DNA of 64,000 nucleotides, taken from contig NZ_RWIS01000003.1 in NCBI RefSeq assembly GCF_003944705.1, forward strand, positions 1 to 64,000, given 5' to 3'. The stretch comes from Hymenobacter metallilatus. GTDB lineage: Bacteria; Bacteroidota; Bacteroidia; Cytophagales; Hymenobacteraceae. Below, piece after piece: positions 24,842-42,521 of this stretch; the first letter of the stretch is position 1, and the number at the start of each line of letters is the position of its first letter. The position numbers were made by a program, and so were the translations under genes. Below the pieces are notes generated by a model. It was given only the letters and a program-made list of their open reading frames with translations. It did no database searches and had not been told where the DNA came from.

Positions 24842-26029
24842 ATGGCTAAAGAAAATTTTGACCGGTCCAAGCCGCACGTAAACATCGGCACGATTGGTCA
24901 CGTGGACCACGGCAAAACCACCCTCACCGCTGCCATCACCACGGTTCTGGCTAACAAGGGTCTGGCTGCCAAGCGCGACTTCTCTTCGATTGACAATGCT
25001 CCCGAAGAAAAAGAGCGTGGTATCACCATCAACACCGCTCACGTAGAATACGCTACCGAAAACCGTCACTACGCTCACGTTGACTGCCCCGGTCACGCTG
25101 ACTACGTGAAGAACATGGTAACGGGTGCTGCCCAGATGGACGGCGCTATCCTCGTAGTAGCTGCTACTGACGGCCCCATGCCCCAGACTCGTGAGCACAT
25201 CCTGCTCGCTCGTCAGGTAGGTGTTCCTCAGTTGGTAGTGTTCATGAACAAAGTGGACATGGTGGATGACCCCGAGCTGCTCGAGCTGGTGGAGATGGAA
25301 ATCCGTGAGCTGCTCTCGTTCTACGACTTCGACGGCGACAACATTCCGGTTATCCAGGGTTCGGCTCTGGGCGGCCTGAACGGCGACGCCAACTGGGTTC
25401 CCAAGATTGAGGAGTTGATGGCCGCTGTTGACAGCTACATTCCAATTCCTGCCCGTCTGACCGACCTGCCCTTCCTGATGCCCGTAGAGGACGTATTCTC
25501 TATCACGGGTCGTGGAACGGTTGCAACCGGCCGTATCGAGCGTGGCATCATCAACTCGGGTGAGCAAGTAGAAATCCTCGGTATGGGTGCTGAGAACCTC
25601 AAGTCGACCGTAACGGGCGTTGAGATGTTCCGCAAAATCCTTGACCGTGGTGAAGCTGGCGACAACGTAGGTCTGCTGCTCCGCGGTATTGAAAAAGAAG
25701 CCATCCGTCGCGGTATGGTTATCTGCAAGCCCGGTTCGGTTAAGCCCCACACCAAGTTCAAAGCTGAGGTGTACGTGCTGTCGAAAGAAGAAGGTGGCCG
25801 TCACACGCCCTTCTTCAACAACTACCGTCCTCAGTTCTATTTCCGCACCACCGACGTTACCGGCATCATCTCGCTGGGCGAAGGCGTAGAAATGGTAATG
25901 CCCGGTGACAACGTAACTATCTCGGTTGAGCTGATCAACTCGGTAGCTATGGAGAAAGGCCTACGTTTCGCTATCCGCGAGGGTGGCCGTACGGTAGGTG
26001 CCGGTCAGGTAACCGAAATTACTGAATAG
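24842..26029 (+). CDS. tuf: Elongation factor Tu
   Basis: The 395-residue GTPase delivers aminoacyl-tRNA to the ribosome. Its G motifs are intact: GHVDHGKTT at residues 19-27, RGIT in switch I, DCPGHADY in G3, NKVD in G4 and the SAL of G5. Domains 2 and 3 follow, ending [11 protein letters not shown]. It sits in the classic tRNA-tuf-tRNA-secE-nusG arrangement, here with Tyr, Gly and Thr tRNAs before and Trp after. The 167-base leader after tRNA-Thr holds a possible hairpin (GACTGCAC with GTGCAGTC) but nothing clearly regulatory. The only copy in this window; the str cluster at 39 kb lacks a second tuf. Confidence 0.99.
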   Translation: MAKENFDRSKPHVNIGTIGHVDHGKTTLTAAITTVLANKGLAAKRDFSSIDNAPEEKERGITINTAHVEYATENRHYAHVDCPGHADYVKNMVTGAAQMDGAILVVAATDGPMPQTREHILLARQVGVPQLVVFMNKVDMVDDPELLELVEMEIRELLSFYDFDGDNIPVIQGSALGGLNGDANWVPKIEELMAAVDSYIPIPARLTDLPFLMPVEDVFSITGRGTVATGRIERGIINSGEQVEILGMGAENLKSTVTGVEMFRKILDRGEAGDNVGLLLRGIEKEAIRRGMVICKPGSVKPHTKFKAEVYVLSKEEGGRHTPFFNNYRPQFYFRTTDVTGIISLGEGVEMVMPGDNVTISVELINSVAMEKGLRFAIREGGRTVGAGQVTEITE

Positions 26030-26058
26030 TTTTCGCTGGAAACCTAGTGAAACAATAC

Positions 26059-26089
26059 AATCCGCCTCCGATTTTTTCGGGGGCGGATT
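26059..26089 (+). terminator. Terminator after tuf
   Basis: AATCCGCCTCCGA at 26059-26071 pairs with TCGGGGGCGGATT at 26077-26089, with one G-U mismatch position, a T-rich loop and a TTGTTTTG tail. The tail also provides the -33 TTTG of the next promoter. Confidence 0.8.
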
Positions 26090-26118
26090 TGTTTTGTGTA
26101 AAGAGTTCCATACATTTG
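26088..26118 (+). promoter_or_regulatory. Promoter of tRNA-Trp-secE-nusG
   Basis: TTTG at 26088-26091, exactly 19 bases, then TACATTTG at 26111-26118: a full consensus match. It is 40 bases before mature tRNA-Trp and directly abuts the tuf terminator. Confidence 0.85.
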
Positions 26119-26157
26119 CAGTCCCAATCCAGTCCCTTGACTGGTTAGGACGCACAC

Positions 26158-26231
26158 ACGGGCGTAGTTCAAGGGTAGAATAGAGGTCTCCAAAACCTTT
26201 GATGGGAGTTCGAATCTCTCCGCCCGTGCCA
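26158..26231 (+). tRNA. tRNA-Trp (CCA)
   Basis: The acceptor ACGGGCG pairs with CGCCCGT; the anticodon stem GAGGT/ACCTT holds the loop CTCCAAA, anticodon CCA; the T arm contains AGTTCGAATCT; discriminator G and an encoded CCA end follow. It lies between tuf and secE, its usual place in bacteria. Confidence 0.95.
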
Positions 26232-26295
26232 TTAATACAGAACTACGGCTGCTTCGGCAGCCGTAGTTTTACACCCCAAACCGGTGCTTATCATC

Positions 26296-26490
26296 ATGAG
26301 CAAGCTCACCAACTACTTCCGGGAAACTTCTGAGGAAATGCGTTATAAGGTAACGTGGCCTTCTTTGGAAGAATTGCAGAAAAGCGCCGGGTTGGTGCTC
26401 ATCGGCTCGTTGCTGTTTGCTGCTGTTGTAGGCGTGCTGGATGTAGCCTTCAAGGAAGGGTTAGAGGCTTTCTATAACTCAGTCCGTTAA
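26296..26490 (+). CDS. secE: Preprotein translocase subunit SecE
   Basis: This 64-residue protein is the short, single-helix type of SecE: an amphipathic N-terminal segment (YFRETSEEMRYKVTWPSLEE, with the conserved KVTWP) and one membrane helix (AGLVLIGSLLFAAVVGVLDV). It clamps SecY in the inner membrane channel. I placed the start at the ATG at 26296, because the upstream extension (from 26284) adds four residues not seen in the family. It is followed by nusG 21 bases later. Confidence 0.95.
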   Translation: MSKLTNYFRETSEEMRYKVTWPSLEELQKSAGLVLIGSLLFAAVVGVLDVAFKEGLEAFYNSVR

Positions 26491-26511
26491 TCGGAAGAAT
26501 ATTCGACGACA

Positions 26512-27078
26512 ATGGGTGAGTTGAAATGGTATGTGGTTCGCTCGGTCAGCGGACAGGAAAAAAAAGCCAAGACCTATCTGGAGACGGAAATCGGCCGCCA
26601 CGGCCTTTCTGATTTGGTGCCCCAGGTGCTGATTCCGGTAGAAAAGGTATTCGAAATGCGCAATGGCAAAAAGCGTGTGCGCGAGCGTAACCTGTATCCT
26701 GGGTATATCATTATCCATGCTGATCTGACTCACGGAGAAGTGGACCACATTATTACCAGCACGCCTGGTGTAATCGGCTTCCTGAGTGATAAAGAAGGCA
26801 AAGCCGCTAACCAGAACACTAAACCAGTTCCGCTGCATATTTCTGAAGTAAACCGCATCCTTGGGATTGTGGATGAAGTGGAAGAGCAAGCTGCCACGCT
26901 GGAGACTCCTTTTGTGGTAGGTGAACTGGTAAAGATTGTGGACGGTGGTTTCGCGGGAATGTCGGGCACGGTGTCCGAAGTTTTCGAGGAACGGAAAAAA
27001 TTGAATGTTATCGTGAAAATTTTCGGCCGTAGCACTCCTATGGAGCTCAGCTACACACAGGTTGAAAAGGAGGCGTAA
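26512..27078 (+). CDS. nusG: Transcription termination/antitermination factor NusG
   Basis: The 188-residue protein has the NGN domain (KWYVVRSVSGQEKKAKTYLE near residues 5-24, KRVRERNLYPGYIIIHADL near 55-73) and a C-terminal KOW domain (FVVGELVKIVDGGFAGMSGT). It binds the RNA polymerase clamp and couples transcription with translation or Rho. Downstream is a 115-bp gap with an 8-bp hairpin (27092-27117) before rplK. Confidence 0.98.
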   Translation: MGELKWYVVRSVSGQEKKAKTYLETEIGRHGLSDLVPQVLIPVEKVFEMRNGKKRVRERNLYPGYIIIHADLTHGEVDHIITSTPGVIGFLSDKEGKAANQNTKPVPLHISEVNRILGIVDEVEEQAATLETPFVVGELVKIVDGGFAGMSGTVSEVFEERKKLNVIVKIFGRSTPMELSYTQVEKEA

Positions 27079-27091
27079 ACACCTATAACGT

Positions 27092-27117
27092 CACCGGTTA
27101 TTCGCTCCGAACCGGTG
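27092..27117 (+). other. Hairpin in the nusG-rplK spacer
   Basis: CACCGGTT at 27092-27099 pairs with AACCGGTG at 27110-27117 with a 10-base loop. There is no T tract, so it is more likely an RNA processing or leader structure than a terminator. Confidence 0.5.
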
Positions 27118-27193
27118 GTGCTTCCACTTTGGAGCAATTTTCATCTGAGGGCCACTACGTGTTACCGTAGGAACCCGAAGCCTTTCAAACCAA

Positions 27194-27637
27194 ATGGCCA
27201 AGGAAATTAGAGGTTATCTGAAGCTTCAGATAAAGGGAGGCGCCGCAAACCCTGCGCCGCCGGTTGGACCTGCACTTGGTAGCAAAGGCCTTAACATTAT
27301 GGAGTTCTGCAAGCAGTTCAATGCGCGGACCCAGGATAAGGCCGGCCAAGTTTGTCCTGTACTCATCACCATGTACACCGACAAGTCGTTTGACTTCGTG
27401 GTGAAGACCCCCCCAGTGCCGGTTCTGCTCATGGACGCTGCCAAGCTCCAGAGCGGCTCGAAAGAGCCGAACCGTAACAAGGTAGGGTCGGTATCATGGG
27501 ACCAAGTGCGCACCATCGCCGAGACGAAAATGCCCGACCTGAACGCCTTTAAGGTGGAGTCGGCCATGAAGCAGGTGGCTGGTACGGCTCGTAGCATGGG
27601 CATCACCATCTCGGGTACTTCTCCCTTTGCTGAATAA
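27194..27637 (+). CDS. rplK: 50S ribosomal protein L11
   Basis: The 147-residue protein binds 23S rRNA at the GTPase centre. It has the N-terminal [20 protein letters not shown] motif, the proline-rich [12 protein letters not shown] and the C-terminal rRNA-binding SMGITISG. It is the first gene of the rplK-rplA-rplJ-rplL group; rplA follows after 19 bases. Confidence 0.98.
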   Translation: MAKEIRGYLKLQIKGGAANPAPPVGPALGSKGLNIMEFCKQFNARTQDKAGQVCPVLITMYTDKSFDFVVKTPPVPVLLMDAAKLQSGSKEPNRNKVGSVSWDQVRTIAETKMPDLNAFKVESAMKQVAGTARSMGITISGTSPFAE

Positions 27638-27656
27638 TTAACGACGGAGAAGACAC

Positions 27657-28352
27657 ATGGCAAAGATTAGCAAGAAGCGCAAGGAAGCCCTTGCCAAGCA
27701 CGACCTGACCGAAGTTCGGAACTTGGTGGAAGCTGCCAAAGTGGTAAAGGATATCACCTATACCAAATTTGACGCCTCCGTTGACATCGACGTGCGGCTG
27801 GGTGTGGACCCCCGTAAAGCTGACCAGATGGTACGTGGCGTAGCCACGCTGCCCCATGGCACCGGCAAAACGGTTCGCGTTCTGGCCCTCGTTACGGCCG
27901 ACAAAGAAGCCGAAGCTACTGCAGCTGGTGCTGACTACGTTGGTCTGGACGACTACATCTCGAAAATCGAGAAAGGCTGGACTGATATCGACGTAATCAT
28001 TACGATGCCGTCGGTAATGGCCAAGGTTGGCCGTCTGGGTCGCGTACTGGGTCCTCGTGGCCTGATGCCGAACCCCAAGTCGGGCACCGTAACCACGGAT
28101 GTAGCCAAGGCTGTGCAGGAGGTGAAGGCTGGTAAAATCGACTTCAAAGTTGACAAAACCGGTATCATCCACTGCTCGGTTGGTAAAGTGTCATTCGATG
28201 ACCAGAAGCTGGCTGAAAATGCCATTGAGGTTATCCAGACGCTGATTCGTCTGAAGCCTTCGTCGGCTAAAGGCACCTACATCAAGAGCATTACGCTTTC
28301 GAGCACGATGTCGCCCGCCGTTCCGGTTGACACCACGGTAACTTCCGCCTAA
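27657..28352 (+). CDS. rplA: 50S ribosomal protein L1
   Basis: This 231-residue L1-stalk protein assists release of deacylated tRNA and can bind its own mRNA as a repressor in other bacteria. The signatures [24 protein letters not shown] start (near residues 40-55), [14 protein letters not shown] and [20 protein letters not shown] are clear. It is tightly packed between rplK and rplJ. Confidence 0.98.
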   Translation: MAKISKKRKEALAKHDLTEVRNLVEAAKVVKDITYTKFDASVDIDVRLGVDPRKADQMVRGVATLPHGTGKTVRVLALVTADKEAEATAAGADYVGLDDYISKIEKGWTDIDVIITMPSVMAKVGRLGRVLGPRGLMPNPKSGTVTTDVAKAVQEVKAGKIDFKVDKTGIIHCSVGKVSFDDQKLAENAIEVIQTLIRLKPSSAKGTYIKSITLSSTMSPAVPVDTTVTSA

Positions 28353-28371
28353 TTTTAATCAACACGACGAT

Positions 28372-28926
28372 ATGATCCGGGAAGACAAACAAGCCCTCGT
28401 CGACGAGTTGAGCGAGAAGTTCCAATCGCACAACGCGTTCTACATTGCCGATGCTTCGGGAATGTCGGTGGCGAAAATCAATGAATTCCGTCGCCTGTGC
28501 TTCACGCGCGGTCTGGAGTTCAAGGTGTACAAGAACACGTTCATCCGCAAAGCCCTCGACACCCTGGGTGCTGATACTGCCGAGATGGACGCTGCGCTGA
28601 AAGGCCAATCGGGTATCCTGTTCTCGAAAGAGTCGGGTAACGCGCCTGCCAAACTGCTGCAAGACTTCTACAAGTCGCAGAATTACGGCAAGAACGTAGA
28701 GCCCAAGCCCGCTCTGAAAGGTGCTTACGTAGATGCCAGCATCTACATCGGTGCCAACCAGCTGGCTGGTCTGAGCACGCTGAAAGGCAAAAACGAGCTT
28801 ATCGGTGATGTTATCGGTCTGCTCCAGTCGCCCGCCAAAAATGTTATCTCTGCTCTGTCGAGCGGCGGCAGCAAGCTGGCTGGTATCCTCAAAACGCTTT
28901 CCGAAAAAGAAGAGGTTGCAGGCTAA
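28372..28926 (+). CDS. rplJ: 50S ribosomal protein L10
   Basis: The 184-residue stalk-base protein anchors L7/L12 dimers. The start REDKQALVDELSEKFQSHNA, the segment MSVAKINEFRRLCFTRGLEF and the helical C-terminus are typical. The 19-base space after rplA is too short for the L10 leader known from other phyla. The usual coupling to rplL is interrupted here by a palindromic repeat (28950-29024). Confidence 0.97.
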   Translation: MIREDKQALVDELSEKFQSHNAFYIADASGMSVAKINEFRRLCFTRGLEFKVYKNTFIRKALDTLGADTAEMDAALKGQSGILFSKESGNAPAKLLQDFYKSQNYGKNVEPKPALKGAYVDASIYIGANQLAGLSTLKGKNELIGDVIGLLQSPAKNVISALSSGGSKLAGILKTLSEKEEVAG

Positions 28927-28949
28927 CCGCTGCTCATCTTTTTCAAAGG

Positions 28950-29024
28950 AGTATTGAGTATCAGGTATTGTGTAGTAAGACAAAGGTCTATTATCTCAAT
29001 ACCAAGTACCCAATACTCAATACT
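28950..29024. repeat. Palindromic repeat, copy 1 (rplJ-rplL gap)
   Basis: The element begins AGTATTGAGTATCAGGTATTG and ends CAATACTCAATACT, so its ends are inverted copies; the centre holds GTAGTAAGACAAAGGTC. The complement of the element at 58052-58116 aligns along its length, sharing GTATTGAGTA, AGGTATT, a GTAGT-AGACAAA core and the CAATACCCAATAC end. The two are therefore one repeat family in opposite orientations. Confidence 0.8.
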
Positions 29025-29066
29025 GACAATTTCCTTCAACAACCCCCTTTTTAACAATCTACAGAA

Positions 29067-29444
29067 ATGGCAGATTTGAAAGCATTCGCCGAGCAGCTCG
29101 TTAGCCTGACGGTAAAAGAAGTAAACGAACTGGCTACCATCCTGAAAGACGAGTATGGCATTGAGCCTGCTGCTGCTGCTCCCGTAATGGTTGCTGGTGG
29201 TGGTGCCGCTGCTGCTGATGCTCCCGAGGAGAAGACCTCGTTCGACGTAATCCTGAAGTCGGCTGGTGCTGGCAAACTGGCTGTGGTGAAACTGGTGAAG
29301 GACCTGACCGGTCTGGGCCTGAAAGAAGCCAAAGAACTGGTTGACGGTGCTCCCAAAGCTCTGAAAGAAGGTGTTGCCAAAGACGAGGCTGAAGGCCTGA
29401 AGAAGCAACTGGAAGAAGCCGGCGCTGAAGTAGAAATCAAGTAG
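29067..29444 (+). CDS. rplL: 50S ribosomal protein L7/L12
   Basis: The 125-residue stalk protein recruits translation GTPases. It has an N-terminal dimerisation helix ([20 protein letters not shown]), an Ala/Gly-rich hinge ([20 protein letters not shown]) and the globular C-terminal domain with [20 protein letters not shown]. Four or more copies are needed per ribosome, so expression above rplJ is expected; a repeat element fills the gap upstream and hairpins follow. Confidence 0.99.
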   Translation: MADLKAFAEQLVSLTVKEVNELATILKDEYGIEPAAAAPVMVAGGGAAAADAPEEKTSFDVILKSAGAGKLAVVKLVKDLTGLGLKEAKELVDGAPKALKEGVAKDEAEGLKKQLEEAGAEVEIK

Positions 29445-29485
29445 TTTCTGCTGCCTGCTCTTAAAACCAGCAAATAAGGGAGAGG

Positions 29486-29608
29486 CCTGGCAACTAAGCC
29501 AGGTCTTTTCCTGTTTGTAGGCAACAAACTAATCGGAAGTTCGTTTGCGCGCCGCTTTGCGGCTTTTCGTGCCTACGGACGCCAGAGGCGCAAAGTTTTG
29601 CTTTGCGC
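29486..29608 (+). other. Hairpin cluster between rplL and rpoB
   Basis: Three small stems lie in the 261-base gap: CCTGGC/GCCAGG at 29486-29503 followed by TCTTTTCCTGTTT (attenuator-like), GCCGC/GCGGC at 29551-29563 followed by TTTTCGT, and GCGCAAAG/CTTTGCGC at 29588-29608 followed by TTTCGT. The last two share a GC-stem plus TTTCGTGC pattern. They could lower transcription into rpoB relative to rplL, as attenuators do in other bacteria. Confidence 0.5.
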
Positions 29609-29705
29609 TTTCGTGCGCTCAATACTTCCGGAATTTTCAAGGTAGGGGCGCTGCCGCTATCCTGTTCTGGATTCTCTCAGTATCCATTTCCTAACCCCAC
29701 ATACA

Positions 29706-33605
<3,900 letters not shown>

Positions 33606-33931
33606 GGTTTGAAAGAGGTGGCTGCTGATGCGCGAGTATCGGCAGCCACTTTTCAAGTCTTACACTATAGAATACCGCAGCCGAAACTGCCGGCGTCGTT
33701 CCGAGATAAGGTCAGAACGACATCAACCGCCGACAGCCAACGCCGCAAATCGGTTCAGTTAGCTGAGCCACCCGCATACCAGACCTGGCGAAGAACTACT
33801 GCGCGGCGTACCTATCCGACCCACAGAGCACTTTTCGCAGAGTCGAACTGTTACGTTCTTTCTGACCCCTCTTAAGAGGGGCAGAGCCAACGGACAGAAA
33901 ACAAGCCACCAGCTAACAACAGCTACCCTAC
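33606..33931 (+). other. Long rpoB-rpoC spacer with hairpins
   Basis: No gene is seen in these 326 bases. At 33618-33649 GTGGCTGC pairs with GCAGCCAC and is followed by TTTTC, a terminator-like stem 13 bases after the rpoB stop. At 33866-33881 is the perfect palindrome CCCCTCTTAAGAGGGG. No TAnnTTTG promoter box was found, so rpoC presumably depends on readthrough. Confidence 0.55.
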
Positions 33932-38284
<4,353 letters not shown>

Positions 38285-38306
38285 TTTTGAGTTGAGTGAA
38301 TAAGAG

Positions 38307-38334
38307 AAGCCGGCTGGGGAAACCCGGCCGGCTT
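38307..38334 (+). terminator. Terminator after rpoC
   Basis: AAGCCGGCTGGG pairs with CCCGGCCGGCTT with one G-U position and a four-base loop, followed by TTTTCTTTT. It ends the rplK-rpoC transcription unit. Confidence 0.9.
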
Positions 38335-38353
38335 TTTCTTTTAATTTGCACTG

Positions 38354-38575
38354 ATGAAAATACTACTCAATCTAGCATTGGCCCTTGCTTTTGCGCTTGC
38401 ATTGTTCATGGCGCTTGGCTGTATGATATTGGCCTTTGTACTGATCAATTCTTCGTTGAAGCACAGTTTGACACAACAAGAATTCTTAGGAATGCTATTC
38501 ACGCTTGTGCTCAACTTATTCTTAACATTCTTAGCAATTCGATTCACGAAGAAGCTATGGAAAAACAGATCCTAG
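38354..38575 (+). CDS. Hypothetical small membrane protein, 73 aa
   Basis: The product is nearly all hydrophobic: helix 1 (LALALAFALALFMALGCMIL, residues about 6-27) runs to about residue 31, helix 2 at 47-63 (LFTLVLNLFLTFLAIRF), and a basic end (TKKLWKNRS) that would stay in the cytoplasm. No family recognised. It starts with ATG 20 bases after the rpoC terminator and has lower GC than its neighbours. It may be a real two-helix membrane protein, but a chance frame cannot be ruled out. Confidence 0.45.
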   Translation: MKILLNLALALAFALALFMALGCMILAFVLINSSLKHSLTQQEFLGMLFTLVLNLFLTFLAIRFTKKLWKNRS

Positions 38576-38647
38576 CATTACGGTTATGTAGTAGCTACGA
38601 TTACTTTTTTGAAAATTTAGAATCAATAAACCTTCTGTCTTAAATAC

Positions 38648-39001
38648 ATGGCCCAACAGAACCAACCCGAAAACACGCCCGAAACCATCCAACCCCAGGA
38701 CCCCAACGCCATCAGCATCGAGCTGTCGGAGGAAATTGCCGAGGGTGAATACGCCAACCTTGCCATGATTGCGCACAGCAACAGCGAGTTCGTCATTGAC
38801 TTTATCCGGCTGATGCCCGGCTTGCCCAAAGCCAAGGTAAAATCCCGCATCATCCTTACGCCGGAGCACGCCAAGCGGCTGGTTGCCGCCCTGAACGAGA
38901 ACATCGAGCGGTTCGAGCAGGCCAACGGCACCATCAAGGAGCAACCCAACGACGGTCCGCTTTATCCAATGGGTTTCGGCGGGAAGATAGGAGAGGCCTA
39001 A
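38648..39001 (+). CDS. DUF3467 protein
   Basis: The 117-residue soluble protein matches DUF3467: EGEYANLAMIAHSNSEFVID, FIRLMPGLPKAKVKSRIILT, then PEHAKRLVAALNENIERFE. The family is found in Bacteroidetes next to rpoC, as here, but its role is unknown; the genomic link suggests a part in transcription or translation. It has an ATG start and is followed by a short hairpin. Confidence 0.9.
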   Translation: MAQQNQPENTPETIQPQDPNAISIELSEEIAEGEYANLAMIAHSNSEFVIDFIRLMPGLPKAKVKSRIILTPEHAKRLVAALNENIERFEQANGTIKEQPNDGPLYPMGFGGKIGEA

Positions 39002-39024
39002 AACCTCGTAATACTACAACACCT

Positions 39025-39059
39025 GAAGCGGCTTTTATCGAGAAGATAGAAGCCGCTTC
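39025..39059 (+). terminator. Possible terminator after the DUF3467 gene
   Basis: GAAGCGGCTT at 39025-39034 pairs perfectly with AAGCCGCTTC at 39050-39059, loop 15 bases. It lacks a strong T tract. Confidence 0.55.
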
Positions 39060-39211
39060 TGCGTTGAGTGCAAAACCTGCCGGATGAATGCGCCACGGCA
39101 CTGCCAGTGAGTTAGCCGTTTGGTACTACCAGCCGAATCAGCTCCGTAAGTCGGTGGAGTAGGGCCGGTTGACAGGCATGGAAGCACTCTAAAATTAACT
39201 AATTCAACCTG

Positions 39212-39243
39212 TTTGCTATTTGGCGGCAACTTGTCTACCTTTG
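39212..39243 (+). promoter_or_regulatory. Promoter of rpsL-rpsG-fusA-rpsJ
   Basis: TTTG at 39212-39215, 20 bases, then TACCTTTG at 39236-39243: a full consensus match, 48 bases before the rpsL ATG. Confidence 0.85.
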
Positions 39244-39291
39244 CAAGCCTAATTTTTGGGAGAGAACCCTCCTTGACAAAACCTACCGTAG

Positions 39292-39720
39292 ATGCCTACC
39301 ATCAACCAGTTAGTACGAAAAGGCCGCGAGAAGCTGACGACCAAGTCGAAGTCGCCGGCTCTGGATTCGTGCCCGCAGCGCCGTGGCGTTTGCACCCGTG
39401 TGTACACCACCACGCCCAAGAAGCCGAACTCGGCTATGCGTAAAGTGGCCCGTGTGCGCCTCACCAACGGCAAAGAAGTTAACGCCTACATCCCTGGTGA
39501 AGGCCACAACCTGCAGGAGCACAGCATCGTGCTGATCCGTGGTGGCCGGGTGAAAGACCTTCCCGGCGTACGTTACCACATCATCCGTGGCGCTCTGGAC
39601 ACCGCCGGCGTAAACGGCCGTCTGCAGCGTCGCTCGAAATACGGCGCTAAGCGTCCGAAGCCCGGCCAGGCTGCAGCAGCTGGCAAAGGCGGCAAACCAG
39701 CTCCCGGCAAGAAAAAATAA
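39292..39720 (+). CDS. rpsL: 30S ribosomal protein S12
   Basis: The 142-residue decoding-centre protein shows [20 protein letters not shown] with the lysine that corresponds to streptomycin site K43, and [20 protein letters not shown] with the K88 equivalent; both look wild type. An extra basic tail ([16 protein letters not shown]) extends it about 18 residues beyond the E. coli length. It opens the str operon. Confidence 0.98.
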   Translation: MPTINQLVRKGREKLTTKSKSPALDSCPQRRGVCTRVYTTTPKKPNSAMRKVARVRLTNGKEVNAYIPGEGHNLQEHSIVLIRGGRVKDLPGVRYHIIRGALDTAGVNGRLQRRSKYGAKRPKPGQAAAAGKGGKPAPGKKK

Positions 39721-39806
39721 GTGAAACCGAGGGCGGCAGCGCCCGGCGCCGGCTAGCAAATGGTTCTTAGCCCGTTGCCTGCTGTCCGTCGCTCATTTCT
39801 ACACCC

Positions 39807-40274
39807 ATGAGAAAGTCAAAACCAAAAAAGCGTATCCTCCTGCCCGACCCTAAGTTCAAGGAGACGCTGGTAACCCGTTTCGTCAACTACATGATGTACG
39901 ACGGGAAGAAAAACCTGGCCTACACCATTTTCTACGATGCCTGCGAACTGGTTGAGCAGCGCACCAAGGAAAGCGGCCTGGAAATGTGGCGTAAGGCCCT
40001 GAACAACGTAATGCCGACCGTGGAGGTGAAAAGCCGCCGCGTAGGTGGTGCTACCTTCCAGGTGCCCACCGAGGTTCGTCCGGACCGTCGTATTGCTGTT
40101 GGCTCGAAGTGGCTGATTCAATATGCTCGTCGTCGTGGTGAGAAAACCATGAAAGACAAGCTGGCTGGCGAAATCATTGCCGCCGCCAAAGGTGAAGGTG
40201 CTGCCGTGAAGAAAAAAGACGACACGCACCGGATGGCAGAAGCCAACAAGGCTTTCTCGCACTTCCGCTTCTAA
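39807..40274 (+). CDS. rpsG: 30S ribosomal protein S7
   Basis: The 155-residue protein nucleates assembly of the 30S head. Signatures: [40 protein letters not shown] and the C-terminal [15 protein letters not shown]. It lies between rpsL and fusA as in most bacteria, with an 86-base gap from rpsL. Confidence 0.98.
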   Translation: MRKSKPKKRILLPDPKFKETLVTRFVNYMMYDGKKNLAYTIFYDACELVEQRTKESGLEMWRKALNNVMPTVEVKSRRVGGATFQVPTEVRPDRRIAVGSKWLIQYARRRGEKTMKDKLAGEIIAAAKGEGAAVKKKDDTHRMAEANKAFSHFRF

Positions 40275-40379
40275 TCAGACCAGCAGGAAGGCTAGAAGTT
40301 TGGCGCGGCTGGAATGCGAAATGCATTTTTCGCGTTCTGCCAGCTCAACTACGAACATTCCTACGTCACAACAAAAGCA

Positions 40380-42521
40380 ATGGCTGTTAATCAAGATCTG
40401 CAATACCTCCGGAACATCGGGATTATGGCGCACATCGACGCCGGTAAGACCACCACGTCGGAGCGCATTCTCTACTACACCGGTAAAACCCACAAAATCG
40501 GGGAGGTGCACGAAGGTGCTGCCACGATGGACTGGATGGAGCAGGAGCAGGAGCGTGGTATCACCATCACGTCGGCTGCTACTACTACCTTCTGGAACTA
40601 CCCGACCGTACAGGGCGACCCGACTCCGGAGACCAAGCAATACAAAATCAACCTGATCGATACCCCCGGTCACGTGGACTTCACCGTAGAGGTGGAACGT
40701 TCCCTGCGTGTACTGGACGGTGCCGTAGCACTGTTCTGCGCCGTTTCGGGCGTAGAGCCGCAGTCGGAAACCGTATGGCGTCAGGCTGACAAATACAAAG
40801 TGCCCCGCATCTGCTTCGTCAACAAGATGGACCGTGCCGGCGCTGACTTCTTCAAAGCCGTAAACGAAATCAAAGACAAGCTGGGTGCTAACCCCGTGCC
40901 GCTGCAGATTCCGATTGGCGCTGAAGACACGTTCAAAGGTGTAGTTGACCTGCTGACTGGCAAAGCCATCGTGTGGGACGATGCCACCCAGGGCAAAACC
41001 TACAAGGAAGTTCCGGTTCCCGAAGACCTCGTGGATACGGTAGCCGAGTGGCGTGAGAAGCTCGTGGAAAGCGTAGCCGAGTACGATGACACGTTGATGG
41101 AGAAATTCTTCGACGACCCGGACTCCATTACCCGTGAGGAAATGATGACGGTAATCCGCAAAGCGGTTATCGACATGAAGTTCTCGCCCGTAATGTGCGG
41201 CTCGGCCTTCAAAAACAAAGGTGTTCAGGCTATGCTGGACGCGGTAATGGCCTACCTGCCCTCGCCGCTGGACATGCCCGCCATCATCGGTACCAACCCC
41301 GATACCGGCGAGGAAGTAGAGCGTCACCCCGACAACTCGGAGCCCTTCACCGCCTTGGCGTTCAAAATTGCTACCGACCCCTTCGTAGGTCGTCTGTGCT
41401 TCTTCCGCTGCTACAGCGGTCAGCTCGACGCTGGTTCGTACGTGCACAACAACCGCACGAACAAGAAGGAGCGTATCTCGCGCCTGATGCAGATGCACTC
41501 CAACAAGCAGAACCCCATCGACAAAATCCAGGCTGGTGACATTGCTGCCGGCGTGGGTTTCAAAGACATCAAAACCGGTGACACGCTGACTGACGAGAAG
41601 TCGCGCGTAGTACTGGAATCGATGAGCTTCCCCGAGCCCGTAATCGGCTACGCCATTGAGCCCAAAACTCAGGCCGACGTTGATAAAATGGGTATGGCTA
41701 TTGCCAAACTGGTAGAAGAAGACCCCACCCTGGTAGTGCAGACGGACCCCGAGACGGGCCAGACGGTACTGAAAGGCATGGGTGAGCTTCACCTTGAAAT
41801 CATCATCGACCGGATGCGTCGTGAGTTCAAGGTTGAAATCAACCAGGGTGCTCCTCAGGTTGCTTACAAAGAGGTTCTTACCAAAACGGTTGAACACCGT
41901 GAGACCTACAAGAAGCAGACGGGTGGTCGTGGTAAATTCGGTGACATTGTATTCGAACTCGGTCCGAAACTGACCGATCCGGAGAAACCCGGCCTGGAGT
42001 TCGTAAACGACATCACGGGTGGTGTTATCCCCCGCGAATTCATTGCGCCGGTTCAGAAAGGTTTCGAAGAAGCCATGAAGAACGGTCCGCTGGCGGGCTT
42101 CCCCATCGAAGGCATGCGCGTGCGTCTGTTCTTCGGTTCGTACCACGACGTTGACTCGGACGCTCTGTCGTTCGAACTCGCTGCCCGTGGTGGTTTCCGG
42201 GAAGCTGGTAAGCAAGCTGGTCCTAAACTGCTCGAGCCTATCATGGCTGTAGAAGTAGTTTCGCCGGACGAGTACACCGGCTCGGTAACGGGTGACCTGA
42301 ACCGTCGTCGGGGCATCATGAAGGGTATGGACACGAAAGGTGGTGCCAACGTTATCAAGGCTGACGTTCCACTGTCGGAACTGTTCGGCTACGTAACGTC
42401 GCTGCGTACCATCTCTTCGGGCCGTGCTTCCGCCTCGCTGACGTTCTCGCACTACGACCAGGTGCCCGCTAACTTGGCCGAAGGCATCATTGCTAAGCAA
42501 AAGGGTAACGCCATTCGCTAA
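40380..42521 (+). CDS. fusA: Elongation factor G
   Basis: The 713-residue GTPase drives translocation and, with RRF, recycling. The motifs are [20 protein letters not shown] (G1), [16 protein letters not shown] (G3), [11 protein letters not shown] (G4) and [10 protein letters not shown]. Domains II-V follow, with [20 protein letters not shown] in domain IV and the SYATxLRS-like region [16 protein letters not shown] at the end. I moved the start to the ATG at 40380, where the family begins; the longer frame to 40314 adds 22 unrelated residues. Confidence 0.98.
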   Translation: MAVNQDLQYLRNIGIMAHIDAGKTTTSERILYYTGKTHKIGEVHEGAATMDWMEQEQERGITITSAATTTFWNYPTVQGDPTPETKQYKINLIDTPGHVDFTVEVERSLRVLDGAVALFCAVSGVEPQSETVWRQADKYKVPRICFVNKMDRAGADFFKAVNEIKDKLGANPVPLQIPIGAEDTFKGVVDLLTGKAIVWDDATQGKTYKEVPVPEDLVDTVAEWREKLVESVAEYDDTLMEKFFDDPDSITREEMMTVIRKAVIDMKFSPVMCGSAFKNKGVQAMLDAVMAYLPSPLDMPAIIGTNPDTGEEVERHPDNSEPFTALAFKIATDPFVGRLCFFRCYSGQLDAGSYVHNNRTNKKERISRLMQMHSNKQNPIDKIQAGDIAAGVGFKDIKTGDTLTDEKSRVVLESMSFPEPVIGYAIEPKTQADVDKMGMAIAKLVEEDPTLVVQTDPETGQTVLKGMGELHLEIIIDRMRREFKVEINQGAPQVAYKEVLTKTVEHRETYKKQTGGRGKFGDIVFELGPKLTDPEKPGLEFVNDITGGVIPREFIAPVQKGFEEAMKNGPLAGFPIEGMRVRLFFGSYHDVDSDALSFELAARGGFREAGKQAGPKLLEPIMAVEVVSPDEYTGSVTGDLNRRRGIMKGMDTKGGANVIKADVPLSELFGYVTSLRTISSGRASASLTFSHYDQVPANLAEGIIAKQKGNAIR

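Noticed and set aside
28353-28371. L10 leader RNA upstream of rplJ
   Set aside because: Only 19 bases separate rplA and rplJ, too few for the known structure.
38296-38643. 115-codon frame overlapping the small membrane protein
   Set aside because: It starts inside the rpoC terminator and has no membrane or domain pattern; the overlapping 73-codon frame is the better candidate.
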